A stretch of 64,000 bases of DNA from assembly GCA_963715675.1 (NCBI GenBank), contig OY970265.1, positions 806,001 to 870,000 of the forward strand, given 5' to 3'. Shown one piece after another: positions 43,737-51,989 of this stretch (the first letter of the stretch is position 1; each line of letters opens with the position of its first letter). The notes below the pieces were generated by a model. That model saw only the letters and a list, made by a program, of their open reading frames with translations, was not told the DNA's origin and did no database searches. The position numbers were made by a program, and so were the translations under genes. Source of the stretch: DASVWZ01 sp963715675 (GTDB lineage Bacteria > Acidobacteriota > Terriglobia > Terriglobales > Acidobacteriaceae).

Positions 43737-43864
43737 GCAGAGCGAGCATCGCACGAAGGCTGGTGGCCCAGGTTCGCGTCCGCGCATTTCGGGCGCCAAC
43801 CTGGGGACGCATAACGGCTGGGCCGACACCCCACACTTCGCTTTGCTCCTTGTCACCCGGAACC

Positions 43865-43872
43865 GAAAACTG
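43865..43872. repeat. Left 8-bp target duplication of the IS1-like element (GAAAACTG)
   Basis: GAAAACTG abuts the left inverted repeat and recurs at 46125-46132 after the right one. IS1-family elements usually duplicate 8-9 bp. Confidence 0.9.
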
Positions 43873-43895
43873 GGTAGTGTCCTAATTTGACTTTT

Positions 43896-44081
43896 TCAGG
43901 CATTGGCAGCGGCCCTCAGCGTGCCGCGACTCCATTCCGAAACACTCTGCCCTTTGGCTTTTGCAGTCGCCTTCATTGCCTTTAGATCGTCCGGCGTGAC
44001 ACGAACGCGCAGCATTACATCCTTGGCGTTCCCCTTCGGCAGTGTGGGCCTTCCGACTTTTTTAGCTTTGGGCATCGGCAT
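43896..44081 (-). CDS. Small basic ribbon-helix-helix-like protein (passenger)
   Basis: 61 aa. Sequence: a Lys/Arg-rich head (PKAKKVGRPTLPKG) then DVMLRVRVTPDDLKAMKATAKAKGQSVSEWSRGTL. The strand (MLRVRVTPDD) plus two helices and S-V-S-E-W-S-R-G is the layout of CopG/MetJ-type ribbon-helix-helix DNA-binding proteins. The start overlaps the end of the upstream gene by 20 bp. It may control transposase expression or act like an antitoxin; the latter has no clear toxin here. Confidence 0.75.
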   Translation of the reverse strand: MPMPKAKKVGRPTLPKGNAKDVMLRVRVTPDDLKAMKATAKAKGQSVSEWSRGTLRAAANA

Positions 44082-44373
44082 TGTTCCTGAAATTCTGGAC
44101 GATGAAGGCTCTTACAGCGGTCAACGGCGAAACCACTGGCGGAACATGGAGCACTGCCACATGCTGCAATGGATTGGCTGGGTCGCCAGTGTCATGGAAC
44201 CAAGCATAGGCCGTGTTCGCTTTGGGGTGGCCTTCCAAGCGAAACACTTCCACAATCCCATCCCAAACAGTCTCGCCGTTAAAAACTTCTTTCACTGGCA
44301 CGCTGGCATGGTGCGTAGCCTTCCCGCCGTGCAGCTTATGAATCGCGTCTCTCAATTCTTCGATATGGCTCAT
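44062..44373 (-). CDS. Hypothetical passenger protein in the IS1-like element
   Basis: 103 aa from the ATG at 44373, overlapping the transposase stop by 4 bp. It begins MSHIEELRDAIHKLHGGKAT and continues WDGIVEVFRLEGHPKANTAYAWFHD, then AVLHVPPVVSPLTAVRAFIV. No family recognised. It is translationally coupled to the transposase and to the next small gene, so the three form one unit. Confidence 0.7.
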   Translation of the reverse strand: MSHIEELRDAIHKLHGGKATHHASVPVKEVFNGETVWDGIVEVFRLEGHPKANTAYAWFHDTGDPANPLQHVAVLHVPPVVSPLTAVRAFIVQNFRNNADAQS

Positions 44374-45191
44374 GCTACGGCCTCTAACAAATCGCCTACG
44401 CTCCAGAACGTGCCCGTAACTCCAGCCGCCATTGCCGGAGTGCACCGTAGCGTGTTGTGGCGCTTCACAAAGTTGTAATAGGCGAAGTGCAGGGCGACCG
44501 CCGCCTCAAAGTTCTCACGCTTCTTGCTGAATGCCGGAGTCAGGCGAGTGAGGCGGCGCATGTGCAACCGCGTGGTTGCATTCAGGCGCTCTACGTAACT
44601 GGTAGAGATTAGGCGCTCATCGGGATTGCCCACGACGATCTTCTTTTCAGAAGAAACAAACTTTGGCGCACTGTAACGGCGATTATCGCTAACTTCCTCA
44701 CGCCCGTAGGTCTTGATGATCTGGCCGTAGTCCACAAACTCGCCATAGGCGCTTTCCATCGCGGCAACATAGGCGTGTAAGCCATCGGTGGAAATTTGCA
44801 CACGATATGCCATGCGGTTCGCAACGTCTTGGACAAAGGCTTTCGCCGTAGCCGCGTCACGGTCGCCGCACTTGAATGCAGGGACTAGCTTAGTTTCCGC
44901 ATCAATCGCGCAGAATGTCCAGACGCTGCCTACTCCATCCTCACCTTCGCGGACATTGCGTTCCTTCTTCCCGACAAAGCCCCAAATTTCGTCCATCTCA
45001 AGGCGATTGCAGGGCAGGTTACGCATAGATAAATCCAGCATTTTCGCGCATCCCTGACCGACCTTCACGCCAAGCCGCATGATCGTGTCGCGGTGAATGC
45101 CCGTAATGCGCTCAATAGAGCGAATGCTGGAACCCTCGGCCAAGGCTGCGATTACCGCGATTTGCTTGTCGGAATTGAGTACGTTCGCCAT
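44370..45191 (-). CDS. IS1-family transposase
   Basis: 273 aa from the ATG at 45191; the frame stays open to 46163 but that part is shadow of the plus-strand gene. N-terminal HTH: KQIAVIAALAEGSSIRSIERITGIHRDTIMRL. DDE residues: Asp in LEMDEIWGFVGKKERN, Asp in QISTDGLHAYV, Glu in SYVERLNATTRLHMRRL, with the IS1-typical TPAFSKK after it. Unlike classical IS1 it needs no programmed frameshift: it is one continuous frame. It mobilises 43873-46124. Confidence 0.92.
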   Translation of the reverse strand: MANVLNSDKQIAVIAALAEGSSIRSIERITGIHRDTIMRLGVKVGQGCAKMLDLSMRNLPCNRLEMDEIWGFVGKKERNVREGEDGVGSVWTFCAIDAETKLVPAFKCGDRDAATAKAFVQDVANRMAYRVQISTDGLHAYVAAMESAYGEFVDYGQIIKTYGREEVSDNRRYSAPKFVSSEKKIVVGNPDERLISTSYVERLNATTRLHMRRLTRLTPAFSKKRENFEAAVALHFAYYNFVKRHNTLRCTPAMAAGVTGTFWSVGDLLEAVA

Positions 45192-45254
45192 GCCTATTAC
45201 TGTACCCCAATAACTATTGCCTGTCAAGTATTTTCGGGGTACAATTTGTCCGTT

Positions 45255-46097
45255 ATGAAATGGCTGATATTCGCAGTACTCATCCTCGCCCAACAACCAG
45301 CGAAAGCGCCAGAAGGCGAAGGGACTGCCGAGGCCAAAGTTACTAAGAGTACAGAACAAACCCACAAAACCGATCACGACAACGGCCCAGCCCAGCCCTG
45401 TTTGTCCGTTACGGTGAACAATAGCCTCCCCTCCGCAAATGAGGAGAACGACACAAAGCAAGCCGCAGAGAATGCCCGAATACAGCGGAGGCTCACGCTC
45501 TACACAGGGCTTCTTGTCATTGCCGGATTTGTCACTGCCGGACTCATTTGGTGGCAAGCGAAGAAGACTGCCGAGGCCACCAAGGCCATGCAAGATAGCT
45601 TGCCCCATCAAAAAAGTGCGGCTGACGCCGCCCTGTTGAATGCCAAAGCCGTCATAAATGCCGAACGTCCTTGGGTTGACGTTGACCCTATAGAAGTCGG
45701 CCCTGGAGAATGGAGATTTGAGGCTACCAATCACGGTCGCACGCCAGCCGAAATTGTGAGTACCTGTTGCCGGTTTGAGATAAGGTTGATTGATGGGTTG
45801 ACTGAGCCGCCGCTTTATAAGGACAGGGGAGAAACCTATAAAAGATTCATCTTCCCCCGCGAAAGCCCACCCGTACGTGTCGGCATAATGCCGATCAATA
45901 CGATGCTTCCCGCTTGTCCGCAAGAATCTGATGTCCTGTCTGGAGCACAAACTTTCGTTATCATTGGTCGAGTCGTCTATTACGACGTTCTGAACAGGGT
46001 TGATCCCCCTCACGAAACCAGATACTGCTACGGGTGGAATGTGAGGGATAACACTTTGTTTTCGATGGGCCCAAGCGGGTATCACGGCCACACATAG
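45255..46097 (+). CDS. Membrane protein carried by the IS1-like element
   Basis: 280 aa from the ATG at 45255. A signal-type start (MKWLIFAVLILAQQPAKA) is followed by a low-complexity linker, a membrane helix near 85-105 (LTLYTGLLVIAGFVTAGLIWW) and a C-terminal region with ERPWVDVDPIEVGPGEWRFEA and RTPAEIVSTCCRFEIRL, probably beta-rich. I know this layout from many small membrane proteins of unknown role. It is divergent from the transposase (63 bp apart) and ends 10 bp before the right inverted repeat, so it moves with the element. Confidence 0.75.
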   Translation: MKWLIFAVLILAQQPAKAPEGEGTAEAKVTKSTEQTHKTDHDNGPAQPCLSVTVNNSLPSANEENDTKQAAENARIQRRLTLYTGLLVIAGFVTAGLIWWQAKKTAEATKAMQDSLPHQKSAADAALLNAKAVINAERPWVDVDPIEVGPGEWRFEATNHGRTPAEIVSTCCRFEIRLIDGLTEPPLYKDRGETYKRFIFPRESPPVRVGIMPINTMLPACPQESDVLSGAQTFVIIGRVVYYDVLNRVDPPHETRYCYGWNVRDNTLFSMGPSGYHGHT

Positions 46098-46132
46098 GAA
46101 AAGCAGGCAAATTAGGACACTACCGAAAACTG

Positions 46133-46480
46133 ACATCCCTGAGATATAACTCATGGGGAACATGTAACATCAGGCCCGGCGACCCCGGCCCTTTTCTCCT
46201 CCCGACGGTGACATCTGCTGGTTTTGGCAGATCCGGGCTTGTTCGACCAGGCTCTCAGCGCGCTACCGCTTTCTCCCCGGCCCTGGATCGGCGGCATATC
46301 ACCACCCGGTATAGCTGGAGAATAAAGTCAAGTGTAGCGCCTATAACTCCTTAGGAATCTAGATTTTACCCGTAACCCCTTTGGTGTCTAGATTTTGCCG
46401 GGAAAATGTCCGTAACTTCATGATTCCACTAGACCGGTGGGGAGGGGGTATACCTGATTTTTTCGAAGAATGGTTGAATA
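46133..46480. other. 348-bp intergenic region with a short near-repeat
   Basis: No gene. It contains a near-direct repeat: TCTAGATTTTACCCGTAAC (46358-46376) and TCTAGATTTTGCCGGG followed by GTCCGTAAC (from 46387). It also holds G-rich GGTGGGGAGGGGG at 46437-46449. Role unknown. Confidence 0.5.
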
Positions 46481-47359
46481 CTACCGTCTCCGCCGTTCCT
46501 GCCGCTCCGCCGACAAATACGCTCCGGTAAGCAGCAGCAGTCCGGTCAAGAATGCCCAGAACATCATGCTGACCGAAAGTGCAAACGGGCCATAGACTTC
46601 CTGGAAATTCAGCCGAGGCAGCGCCAGGATGTAAGCATACTTCAAGAGTTCCGAGAGCAAGCCCATGATCACCGCAGCTGGCAGCACGGAGCGCGCCTGC
46701 ACTTTGCCGTTGGGCAGCAGCCAATAAATAAGGAAGAAGATCGCGATGCTGGCCGCAATGGCAAACACTTTCATCACCAGAAATCCCGCCAGCCGCGCGA
46801 GGAAGATGTCGTGGCCAAACGTCATGGTGCGCAGCAGTTGCACGTTGCCCGCGGTCAGGGCGATTGAAAGCAGCGCCAGCGCCCCGCAGCCAAACGCCAG
46901 CCCCAGCGAGATCAACTGGTTGCCGATGTAAGAGCGGTTATTACGGAACCGCCACACCCGGTTCAGCGCCACCTCCAGCGGCATGAAGATCCCGGTGGAA
47001 GTCACCAGTAGAATCAGCAGTGACGCCACCTGGGCGCGGTGCCGCGCATCCACCAACGCATTCAGGTTGCGGATGACGAAGTCCTGCCCGGCCGGCAGGC
47101 AATCGCGCAACAGCTGCACCACCACCTGGTACATGGCGGGCGAGTGAAACACCCGCCGGATCAGCGTCAGCAGCAGCAGCATGAAAGGGAAGAACGACAG
47201 GATGGCATTGGCCGCCACCGAAAAGGCAAACGTGTGAACTTCAGTCCGCAGCAAGTACTTCACGGTCGATGTCATCAGACCGGAATAGGGCCTGGTCACT
47301 GCGGCAGAAACTTCTGCCCCCGCAGCTGTGGAAGGCGGAGTGATTGATTGTATGCTCAA
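46481..47359 (-). CDS. YihY/BrkB-family inner membrane protein
   Basis: 292 aa with six predicted membrane segments. Family features: HTFAFSVAANAILSFFPFML near the first segment and LNFQEVYGPFALSVSMMFW then FLTGLLLLTGAYLSAERQ at the end. The start at 47359 puts 40 residues before the first segment; an internal Met (MTSTVKYLL) would also fit. Once annotated as ribonuclease BN, the family is now regarded as membrane proteins of unknown transport-related role. Confidence 0.88.
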   Translation of the reverse strand: MSIQSITPPSTAAGAEVSAAVTRPYSGLMTSTVKYLLRTEVHTFAFSVAANAILSFFPFMLLLLTLIRRVFHSPAMYQVVVQLLRDCLPAGQDFVIRNLNALVDARHRAQVASLLILLVTSTGIFMPLEVALNRVWRFRNNRSYIGNQLISLGLAFGCGALALLSIALTAGNVQLLRTMTFGHDIFLARLAGFLVMKVFAIAASIAIFFLIYWLLPNGKVQARSVLPAAVIMGLLSELLKYAYILALPRLNFQEVYGPFALSVSMMFWAFLTGLLLLTGAYLSAERQERRRR

Positions 47360-47800
47360 GCTATTTCGCTAATCTTATCAGAGAGTTGCGCGCATTCGCC
47401 CATCCCAAAGGTGTTGCACCTGGGAATCGCCGGGCAGCGGTTTCGGGGGACCCGAACTTCGGGCCGGATTAGCCGCTTCTGCTCTCTGCAAATTCTCTTC
47501 TTGCCAAAATGGTACTTTCCTGAATAATATTCTCTGCTCGTTGTGCAAGCACGGCAACGACGTTTGTCAGTTGGGTTGATGTTTCGTGACCGCAGTCGAA
47601 ATTCGCGCGATCAGACAGGCTCCGGAGCTTTGCGCCTTGGTTTCTCTGCACGGCGCAAAACTCAGGGGCCTTTCTTGTTGCGTCCAGGTTCTGCGGCAGG
47701 GAAGCTTCGACCTCCCGGTCACAGCGTCCTTTAGAGGGGCACGCGTCACTTCGAGGGGACGTTGGACCGAATCTTCAGCAGAGGCGAAAGGAGTTTTTTT
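47360..47800. other. Leader and promoter region of the cold-shock gene
   Basis: No separate gene. It has a candidate promoter at 47501-47530 and about 270 nt of transcribed leader before the GTG at 47801, long 5' leaders being normal for cspA-type mRNAs. Confidence 0.5.
47501..47530 (+). promoter_or_regulatory. Candidate promoter for the cold-shock gene
   Basis: TTGCCA (47501-47506; 5 of 6 matches) is followed after 18 bp by TAATAT (47525-47530; 4 of 6). The distance to the start codon fits a long cold-shock leader. Confidence 0.4.
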
Positions 47801-48004
47801 GTGAGAGAGAAAGGTACAGTCAAGTGGTTCAACGGGGCTAAAGGATATGGTTTCATCCAGCGGTCCACTGGGGAAGATGTGTTTGTACACTTCTCCGCGA
47901 TCCAGGAGAACGGCTATCGTACGCTCAACGAGGGCGAGACCGTGGAGTTCGACCTGCTAAAGGGGCCTAAGGGCTTCCAGGCAGCGAATGTAAGCCGCGC
48001 CTAA
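47801..48004 (+). CDS. CspA-family cold-shock protein
   Basis: 67 aa from a GTG with AAAGGAG 8 bp upstream. It is a single cold-shock domain: GTVKWFNGAKGYGFIQRSTGEDVFVHFSAI with both RNP motifs (KGYGFI and VFVHF). It binds single-stranded RNA/DNA as a chaperone. An upstream in-frame ATG at 47762 would add 13 residues and no Shine-Dalgarno supports it. A clean terminator follows. Confidence 0.95.
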   Translation: MREKGTVKWFNGAKGYGFIQRSTGEDVFVHFSAIQENGYRTLNEGETVEFDLLKGPKGFQAANVSRA

Positions 48005-48031
48005 ACCAACCCTGCACCTAAGATCCACAAG

Positions 48032-48062
48032 ACCCTCCCGGCTCCCTGGGAGGGTTTTCTTG
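48032..48062 (+). terminator. Intrinsic terminator of the cold-shock gene
   Basis: ACCCTCCC (48032-48039) pairs with GGGAGGGT (48048-48055) around an 8-nt loop and is followed by TTTCTTG. It lies 28 bp after the stop. Confidence 0.85.
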
Positions 48063-48258
48063 TGAGCGTAACGTCTGAGCCCCAGCCCAGTCTGACTCTG
48101 GAAGCCAAGTTCGGCACAACCCGAAATGAGAGCGGCATCTATGTAGCGCGTTTTCTAACGCCTACCCGATGATCTTCCTTTGTGCTCGGTTTTACCTCCA
48201 GTGCATTGCGGATTCCCGCTGCTTGCGTGAAATTAGCCACTGCAAGGAGAAATCCACG

Positions 48259-48966
48259 ATGCCGAACACAACCACTTATCCGGCGAGCAGCCTGAAAGAA
48301 CTCGCCTTTGCCCCGGCAACCCGCATTCAGCAGAGCTTTGTCGCGTCCGCCGAGAAGCAGGCGCTGATCTGGCTGGCAGAGCGCACGCCCGCATGGATCA
48401 ACTCCGATCATCTAACGATCCTGGGATTCGTTTCGCAGTGCGTGGCTGGAGTCTGTTATGCGCTGGCGCGGTTTAATCCAGATGCACTGCTGGTGAGCAT
48501 CGTTTTCCTGGCGCTGAACTGGCTGGGGGACAGCCTGGATGGCACGCTGGCGCGGGTGCGCAACCGGCAACGGCCGCGCTATGGCTTTTACGTCGATCAC
48601 ATCACGGACACGGTCGCGGCTTTCTTTCTGATGGGAGGACTGGCGTTGTCGGGATACGTGCATCCGGGAATCGCTCTCGGCATGCTGCTAGCATTCCTGA
48701 TGCTGTCGATTGAAGCGTACCTGGCCACCTACACGCTCGGCCGCTTCCAGCTTTCGTACTGGAAATTCGGGCCGACCGAGATCCGCATCCTGCTCGCGGC
48801 GGGCAACCTGGCGCTGTGGTGGCATCCTCTGGTCAAAGTGTTCGGCAGGGAAGTGCTGCTGTTCGATGCCGGCGGCGCGGCGGCGATTGCCGGTATGGGA
48901 TTGATGCTGGTAGTTTCGGCGGCCCGGCATACGGTCCAACTCTATCGCGAAGAGAGGCTGGCGTGA
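48259..48966 (+). CDS. CDP-alcohol phosphatidyltransferase-family protein
   Basis: 235 aa from the ATG at 48259 with AAGGAG upstream. The active-site motif DG-x2-AR-x8-G-x3-D-x3-D is present: DGTLARVRNRQRPRYGFYVD followed by HITD. About six membrane segments. It transfers an alcohol-phosphate from a CDP donor, e.g. in phospholipid synthesis; the acceptor is not clear. Its stop overlaps the next gene's start, so they are coupled. Confidence 0.88.
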   Translation: MPNTTTYPASSLKELAFAPATRIQQSFVASAEKQALIWLAERTPAWINSDHLTILGFVSQCVAGVCYALARFNPDALLVSIVFLALNWLGDSLDGTLARVRNRQRPRYGFYVDHITDTVAAFFLMGGLALSGYVHPGIALGMLLAFLMLSIEAYLATYTLGRFQLSYWKFGPTEIRILLAAGNLALWWHPLVKVFGREVLLFDAGGAAAIAGMGLMLVVSAARHTVQLYREERLA

Positions 48967-49412
48967 GCGCGGCAGCGATACGTTTGCGGCTATGGAAGTT
49001 CTCTCTGGTGGGCGCGATTGGTATGGGAGTGCAGCTGGCTGTTCTAAGCGCGCTGGCTGCGATGAAGATCAACTATCTGCTCGCCACTGTGCTGGCCGTG
49101 GAAAGCGCCATCCTGCACAATTTTGTGTGGCACCAGCGCTTCACCTGGGCGGATCGTGCCAACTCTGCTGCAGAAGCGTTGAGACGGCTGCTGCGCTTTC
49201 ATGTGTCGAACGGCCTGATTTCCCTGGTGGGAAATGTACTGCTGATGCGGTGGTTGGTGGGCGGGTTGGGTCTTCCGATTCTGATGGCGAATGTTCTCAC
49301 GATTTCCATCTGCGCGCTCGTGAACTTCGTGGTCAGCGATCGCTGGGTGTTCTTGGGTAGCGAACACGAGAATGGTAGCTCGGTCACCGACTCACAGGGG
49401 ATCGCCGCGTAG
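48963..49412 (+). CDS. GtrA-family membrane protein
   Basis: 149 aa from the GTG at 48963 that overlaps the previous stop (GTGA). Four membrane segments; family features LRLWKFSLVGAIGMGVQLAVL, ESAILHNFVWHQRFTWADR and ALVNFVVSDRWVF. GtrA proteins are thought to translocate lipid-linked sugars. Pairing with a CDP-alcohol phosphotransferase suggests work on a shared lipid carrier or glycolipid. Confidence 0.9.
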   Translation: MSAAAIRLRLWKFSLVGAIGMGVQLAVLSALAAMKINYLLATVLAVESAILHNFVWHQRFTWADRANSAAEALRRLLRFHVSNGLISLVGNVLLMRWLVGGLGLPILMANVLTISICALVNFVVSDRWVFLGSEHENGSSVTDSQGIAA

Positions 49413-49470
49413 AATGGTCTTCGCGATCTTGTTTTTCATCGGCTACGCGCCATGACCCGAGGAGTGCCCT

Positions 49471-50070
49471 ATGCGAAAGTTGCTGCATGTTCTGGTGATC
49501 TCAATCTTGTTCGGCGTGGGTTACGCCCAGAAACAGAGCTACGCCGGACCGACTGCCCTAGGTCCTTTTCGCATTGATAAGGACGTTTCGATGAAGATCC
49601 TGTTTGAGCTGTTGGGTCAGCCGTCAAGATTGTCAGCGGACAGTTTCTGTTACCAATCGAAAAGCGGGCAGACTTTCCTCGTGCTTACTAGGATGGCTGA
49701 GTCCTATGACGGGAAGGTCGCAGGCGGCGCACTCCTGGCCGGTTTTCGCAACTGCATTGATATGCCTGTACAAGTCACGCCAAGGGAGCTATCGGCGTGG
49801 AAAACCGAAAAGAATATCGGACTAGGAAGCAGAGTGGACGACGTTAGCAAGGCCTACGGAAACCCATCAAGAGAGGACGCAATCAAAGGCACATACTATC
49901 GTTGGGTAATCCACGGCGACCTCGAGGACAACCACTACTCAAGTCAGAAGAGACCCGAAATTGGCGACACCGTGCTGGTCTATCAAAGTGCGCAGAATGA
50001 GCTAAGCATTGCTGAGTTTGGGATTCGCGACAGTAGAGTGGTCTGGGTATTCGTCTCAAAGAACGAATAG
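49471..50070 (+). CDS. Secreted hypothetical protein
   Basis: 199 aa with a signal peptide (MRKLLHVLVISILFGVGYAQ). The mature sequence contains FELLGQPSRLSADSFCYQSK and NIGLGSRVDDVSKAYGNPSRED, a fold seen in some periplasmic proteins where VDDV-KAYG recurs, but I do not recognise the family. It is probably periplasmic. It lies 58 bp after the GtrA gene. Confidence 0.65.
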   Translation: MRKLLHVLVISILFGVGYAQKQSYAGPTALGPFRIDKDVSMKILFELLGQPSRLSADSFCYQSKSGQTFLVLTRMAESYDGKVAGGALLAGFRNCIDMPVQVTPRELSAWKTEKNIGLGSRVDDVSKAYGNPSREDAIKGTYYRWVIHGDLEDNHYSSQKRPEIGDTVLVYQSAQNELSIAEFGIRDSRVVWVFVSKNE

Positions 50071-50125
50071 GCACACCGCTTGCGTTCCCGCCCTTTCCGA
50101 ACCGAGTGCGAGACGCCCTCGAGAC

Positions 50126-50146
50126 AGCCGGCAGGATGCCGGCGCT
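50126..50146. repeat. REP-like hairpin
   Basis: GCCGGC (50127-50132) pairs with GCCGGC (50138-50143) around AGGAT, within AGCCGGCAGGATGCCGGCGCT. This is a REP-like stem, 56 bp after the secreted-protein stop and overlapping the end of the winged-helix gene (50145). Confidence 0.55.
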
Positions 50147-51014
50147 ACTTCATGTTTCGCGATCGTTCCCGCATCAGGACGAGCGTGCGCTGAGCGAAGG
50201 GGACATAGATGAGTGCGGCGGTAATGCCCAGAGCGAGGCCCAACCCGATTTGCGGAGCCAATAGAAAAGGCGCAAGTGCCCATAATTCGTCGAGCAGGAA
50301 AATGGCAGGGAAGATACGAAGAAATTTGCGGGACAGGTCTTTGACATCGAACGATACGGCCGAAAGCAAATAGAATCGCACGGGAATTCCGATGGCGGCC
50401 GAGGCGATCAGAACGGCGGCGATCCACGCGGGACGCCCGAACACCTGTCGCAGCACTTCTTGGACGACATAGATGCGGGCAAGGGCCGTGATGTAGAAGC
50501 TCAAGTACATGATCTGAATCAAAAGAAACAGCAGACGCACATATCCGTGAGGCACGCTGGGCAACTCATCAGCGTGGGTTAGCAGGGAAGTGGACGCGGT
50601 AGCGTCTGGTGTTGGAGGAGCCGGGGGCGAGGCAGGTTCGGCGGCTTGAGAGGAATTGCCGGGCCTGCGATGATTTGAGGTCGACTCCACTGGAAGCAGG
50701 AAGCGGTAACCGCGTTTGGCAATGGTTTCGATGAAGCGCGGGCTGGCGGCGGAATCGCCGAGCACCTCGCGGAGCTTGTTGATGATGGTGTTCAGGCTAT
50801 GGTCGAAATCGACGAAGGTGTCGGCCGGCCAGAGTTTCTGGCGTAGTGCTTCCCTCGTGACTACTTCGCCGGGACGCTCCAGAAGCATGACCAGCACCTG
50901 AAAGGGCTGTTCCTGCAGGCGCATGCGCACGCCGGATTTGCGCAGTTCGCCGCTGGCGGTGTCGGCTTCAAAGACGCCGAACGAGAAAATGGTTTTCGAC
51001 GGGTCGAGCACCAT
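50145..51014 (-). CDS. Winged-helix regulator with C-terminal membrane domain
   Basis: 289 aa from the ATG at 51014. Residues about 5-100 are the OmpR/CadC-type winged helix (FGVFEADTASGELRKSG ... REALRQKLWPADTFVDFDHSLNTIINKLREVLGD ... RGYRFLLPV). A Pro/Ser-rich linker leads to about four membrane segments (FLLIQIMYLSFYITALARI, AWIAAVLIASAAIGIPV, FPAIFLLDELWALAPFLLA, LALGITAALIYVPFA). This is a membrane-tethered transcription factor with sensing done in or near the membrane, similar in principle to CadC but with a multi-pass tail. An upstream in-frame ATG at 51104 is less likely because it overlaps the divergent gene. Confidence 0.85.
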   Translation of the reverse strand: MVLDPSKTIFSFGVFEADTASGELRKSGVRMRLQEQPFQVLVMLLERPGEVVTREALRQKLWPADTFVDFDHSLNTIINKLREVLGDSAASPRFIETIAKRGYRFLLPVESTSNHRRPGNSSQAAEPASPPAPPTPDATASTSLLTHADELPSVPHGYVRLLFLLIQIMYLSFYITALARIYVVQEVLRQVFGRPAWIAAVLIASAAIGIPVRFYLLSAVSFDVKDLSRKFLRIFPAIFLLDELWALAPFLLAPQIGLGLALGITAALIYVPFAQRTLVLMRERSRNMK

Positions 51015-51048
51015 CGCAAAGACATCATAACTGAGTGAGGAAATCGAC

Positions 51049-51870
51049 ATGCACCGCATATCTCTCGCCGCCGTCGCCGGGCTGCTGCTCAGCCAGTTGC
51101 TCACCGCCGAGCAGTTGAAACCTCAGACCGTTGCCGCCTTCGACCACTATGTGCAACTGAGCGAGCAGCGTATGGACAAAGAAGTGCACTCCGGCCCATT
51201 CTTGCGGATCGACGGATTGGCGGAGAAAGACCGGGCGGATGCGCTGGCGCGGATGAAAAATGGCGAGACTGTCGTCGAGCGGCTCGAAACCCTCGATCAG
51301 GGACACAAGATTGAAGTGCCCGGTGGATTGATTCATCACTGGGCGGGGACAGCGTTTATCCCGCGTGCCACCCTGGCGCAGACGATTACTTTGTTGCAGG
51401 ACTACGACAATCGGCACAAATATTGGGCGCCGGCGGTGGAGCGCTCGCACCTGATCGAGCGGGACGGCGACCACTTCAAGATGTCCATGCGGCTGCGCGA
51501 AAAAAAGATCATCACCATTGTGTTCGATACCGACTACGACATTACCTACACCTCGCTTGGGCCGGATCGGGAAACCTGCCGGTCGGTCAGCACCCGCATC
51601 GCGCAAGTGGAGAACGACGGCCAGCCGGATGAATACCAAAAGCCGGTGGGCGACAACAGCGGATTCCTGTGGCGGCTGTACACCTACTGGCGGCTGGAAC
51701 AGCGCGACGGTGGAACCTACGTGCAACTGGAAGCCATTTCGCTGAGCCGCAGCATCCCAGCCGGCCTGGCGTGGTTGATTGAGCCGTTTGTGAGCAGCTT
51801 CCCGAAGACATCGCTGGAGTTCACCTTGGGTCGCACGCGGGAAGCGCTGGTGGGGAAAGGTGCACACTAG
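51049..51870 (+). CDS. Secreted START-like (SRPBCC) protein
   Basis: 273 aa with a signal peptide (MHRISLAAVAGLLLSQLLTA). The layout suits a helix-grip/SRPBCC fold: FDHYVQLSEQRMDKEVHSG near the start, HHWAGTAFIPRATLAQTITLL, then LRLYTYWRLEQ-type strands (LWRLYTYWRLEQRDGGTYVQ) and a terminal long helix (ISLSRSIPAGLAWLIEPFVSS). I know similar acidobacterial proteins but no assigned function. It is divergent from the membrane regulator with 34 bp between starts, so that regulator may control it. Confidence 0.75.
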   Translation: MHRISLAAVAGLLLSQLLTAEQLKPQTVAAFDHYVQLSEQRMDKEVHSGPFLRIDGLAEKDRADALARMKNGETVVERLETLDQGHKIEVPGGLIHHWAGTAFIPRATLAQTITLLQDYDNRHKYWAPAVERSHLIERDGDHFKMSMRLREKKIITIVFDTDYDITYTSLGPDRETCRSVSTRIAQVENDGQPDEYQKPVGDNSGFLWRLYTYWRLEQRDGGTYVQLEAISLSRSIPAGLAWLIEPFVSSFPKTSLEFTLGRTREALVGKGAH

Positions 51871-51924
51871 CGGCCCATTTTCTGGCTTTCCCACACAGCA
51901 ACGCGAGAACCACGCTAACGCAGC

Positions 51925-51968
51925 AAGAAAAACCGGCCGAACTTAAATCTCGGCCGGCCTCTTATTTG
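51925..51968. terminator. Bidirectional terminator
   Basis: CCGGCCGA (51933-51940) pairs with TCGGCCGG (51950-51957) around a 9-nt loop. A-rich bases before it and CCTCTTATTT after it fit termination on both strands, between convergent genes ending at 51870 (+) and 51990 (-). Confidence 0.8.
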
Positions 51969-51989
51969 CAGGAATCTCGCAGTGATCCG

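Larger units (their letters stand above)
43873..46124. mobile_element. IS1-like element with passenger genes, 2252 bp
   Basis: The perfect 17-bp terminal inverted repeats are GGTAGTGTCCTAATTTG (43873-43889) and CAAATTAGGACACTACC (46108-46124), with GAAAACTG duplicated outside (43865-43872 and 46125-46132). Inside are an IS1-type transposase, two small genes that overlap it on the minus strand, and a membrane protein gene on the plus strand. The element sits about 130 bp after the second tandem GloVer gene. All ends and genes are intact. A transposase with three extra genes is well beyond a minimal IS1 (about 770 bp). Confidence 0.92.

Noticed and set aside
44370..46163. A 597-aa transposase frame
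   Set aside because: The part beyond 45191 is antisense shadow of the membrane protein gene; the transposase N-terminal HTH starts at 45191.
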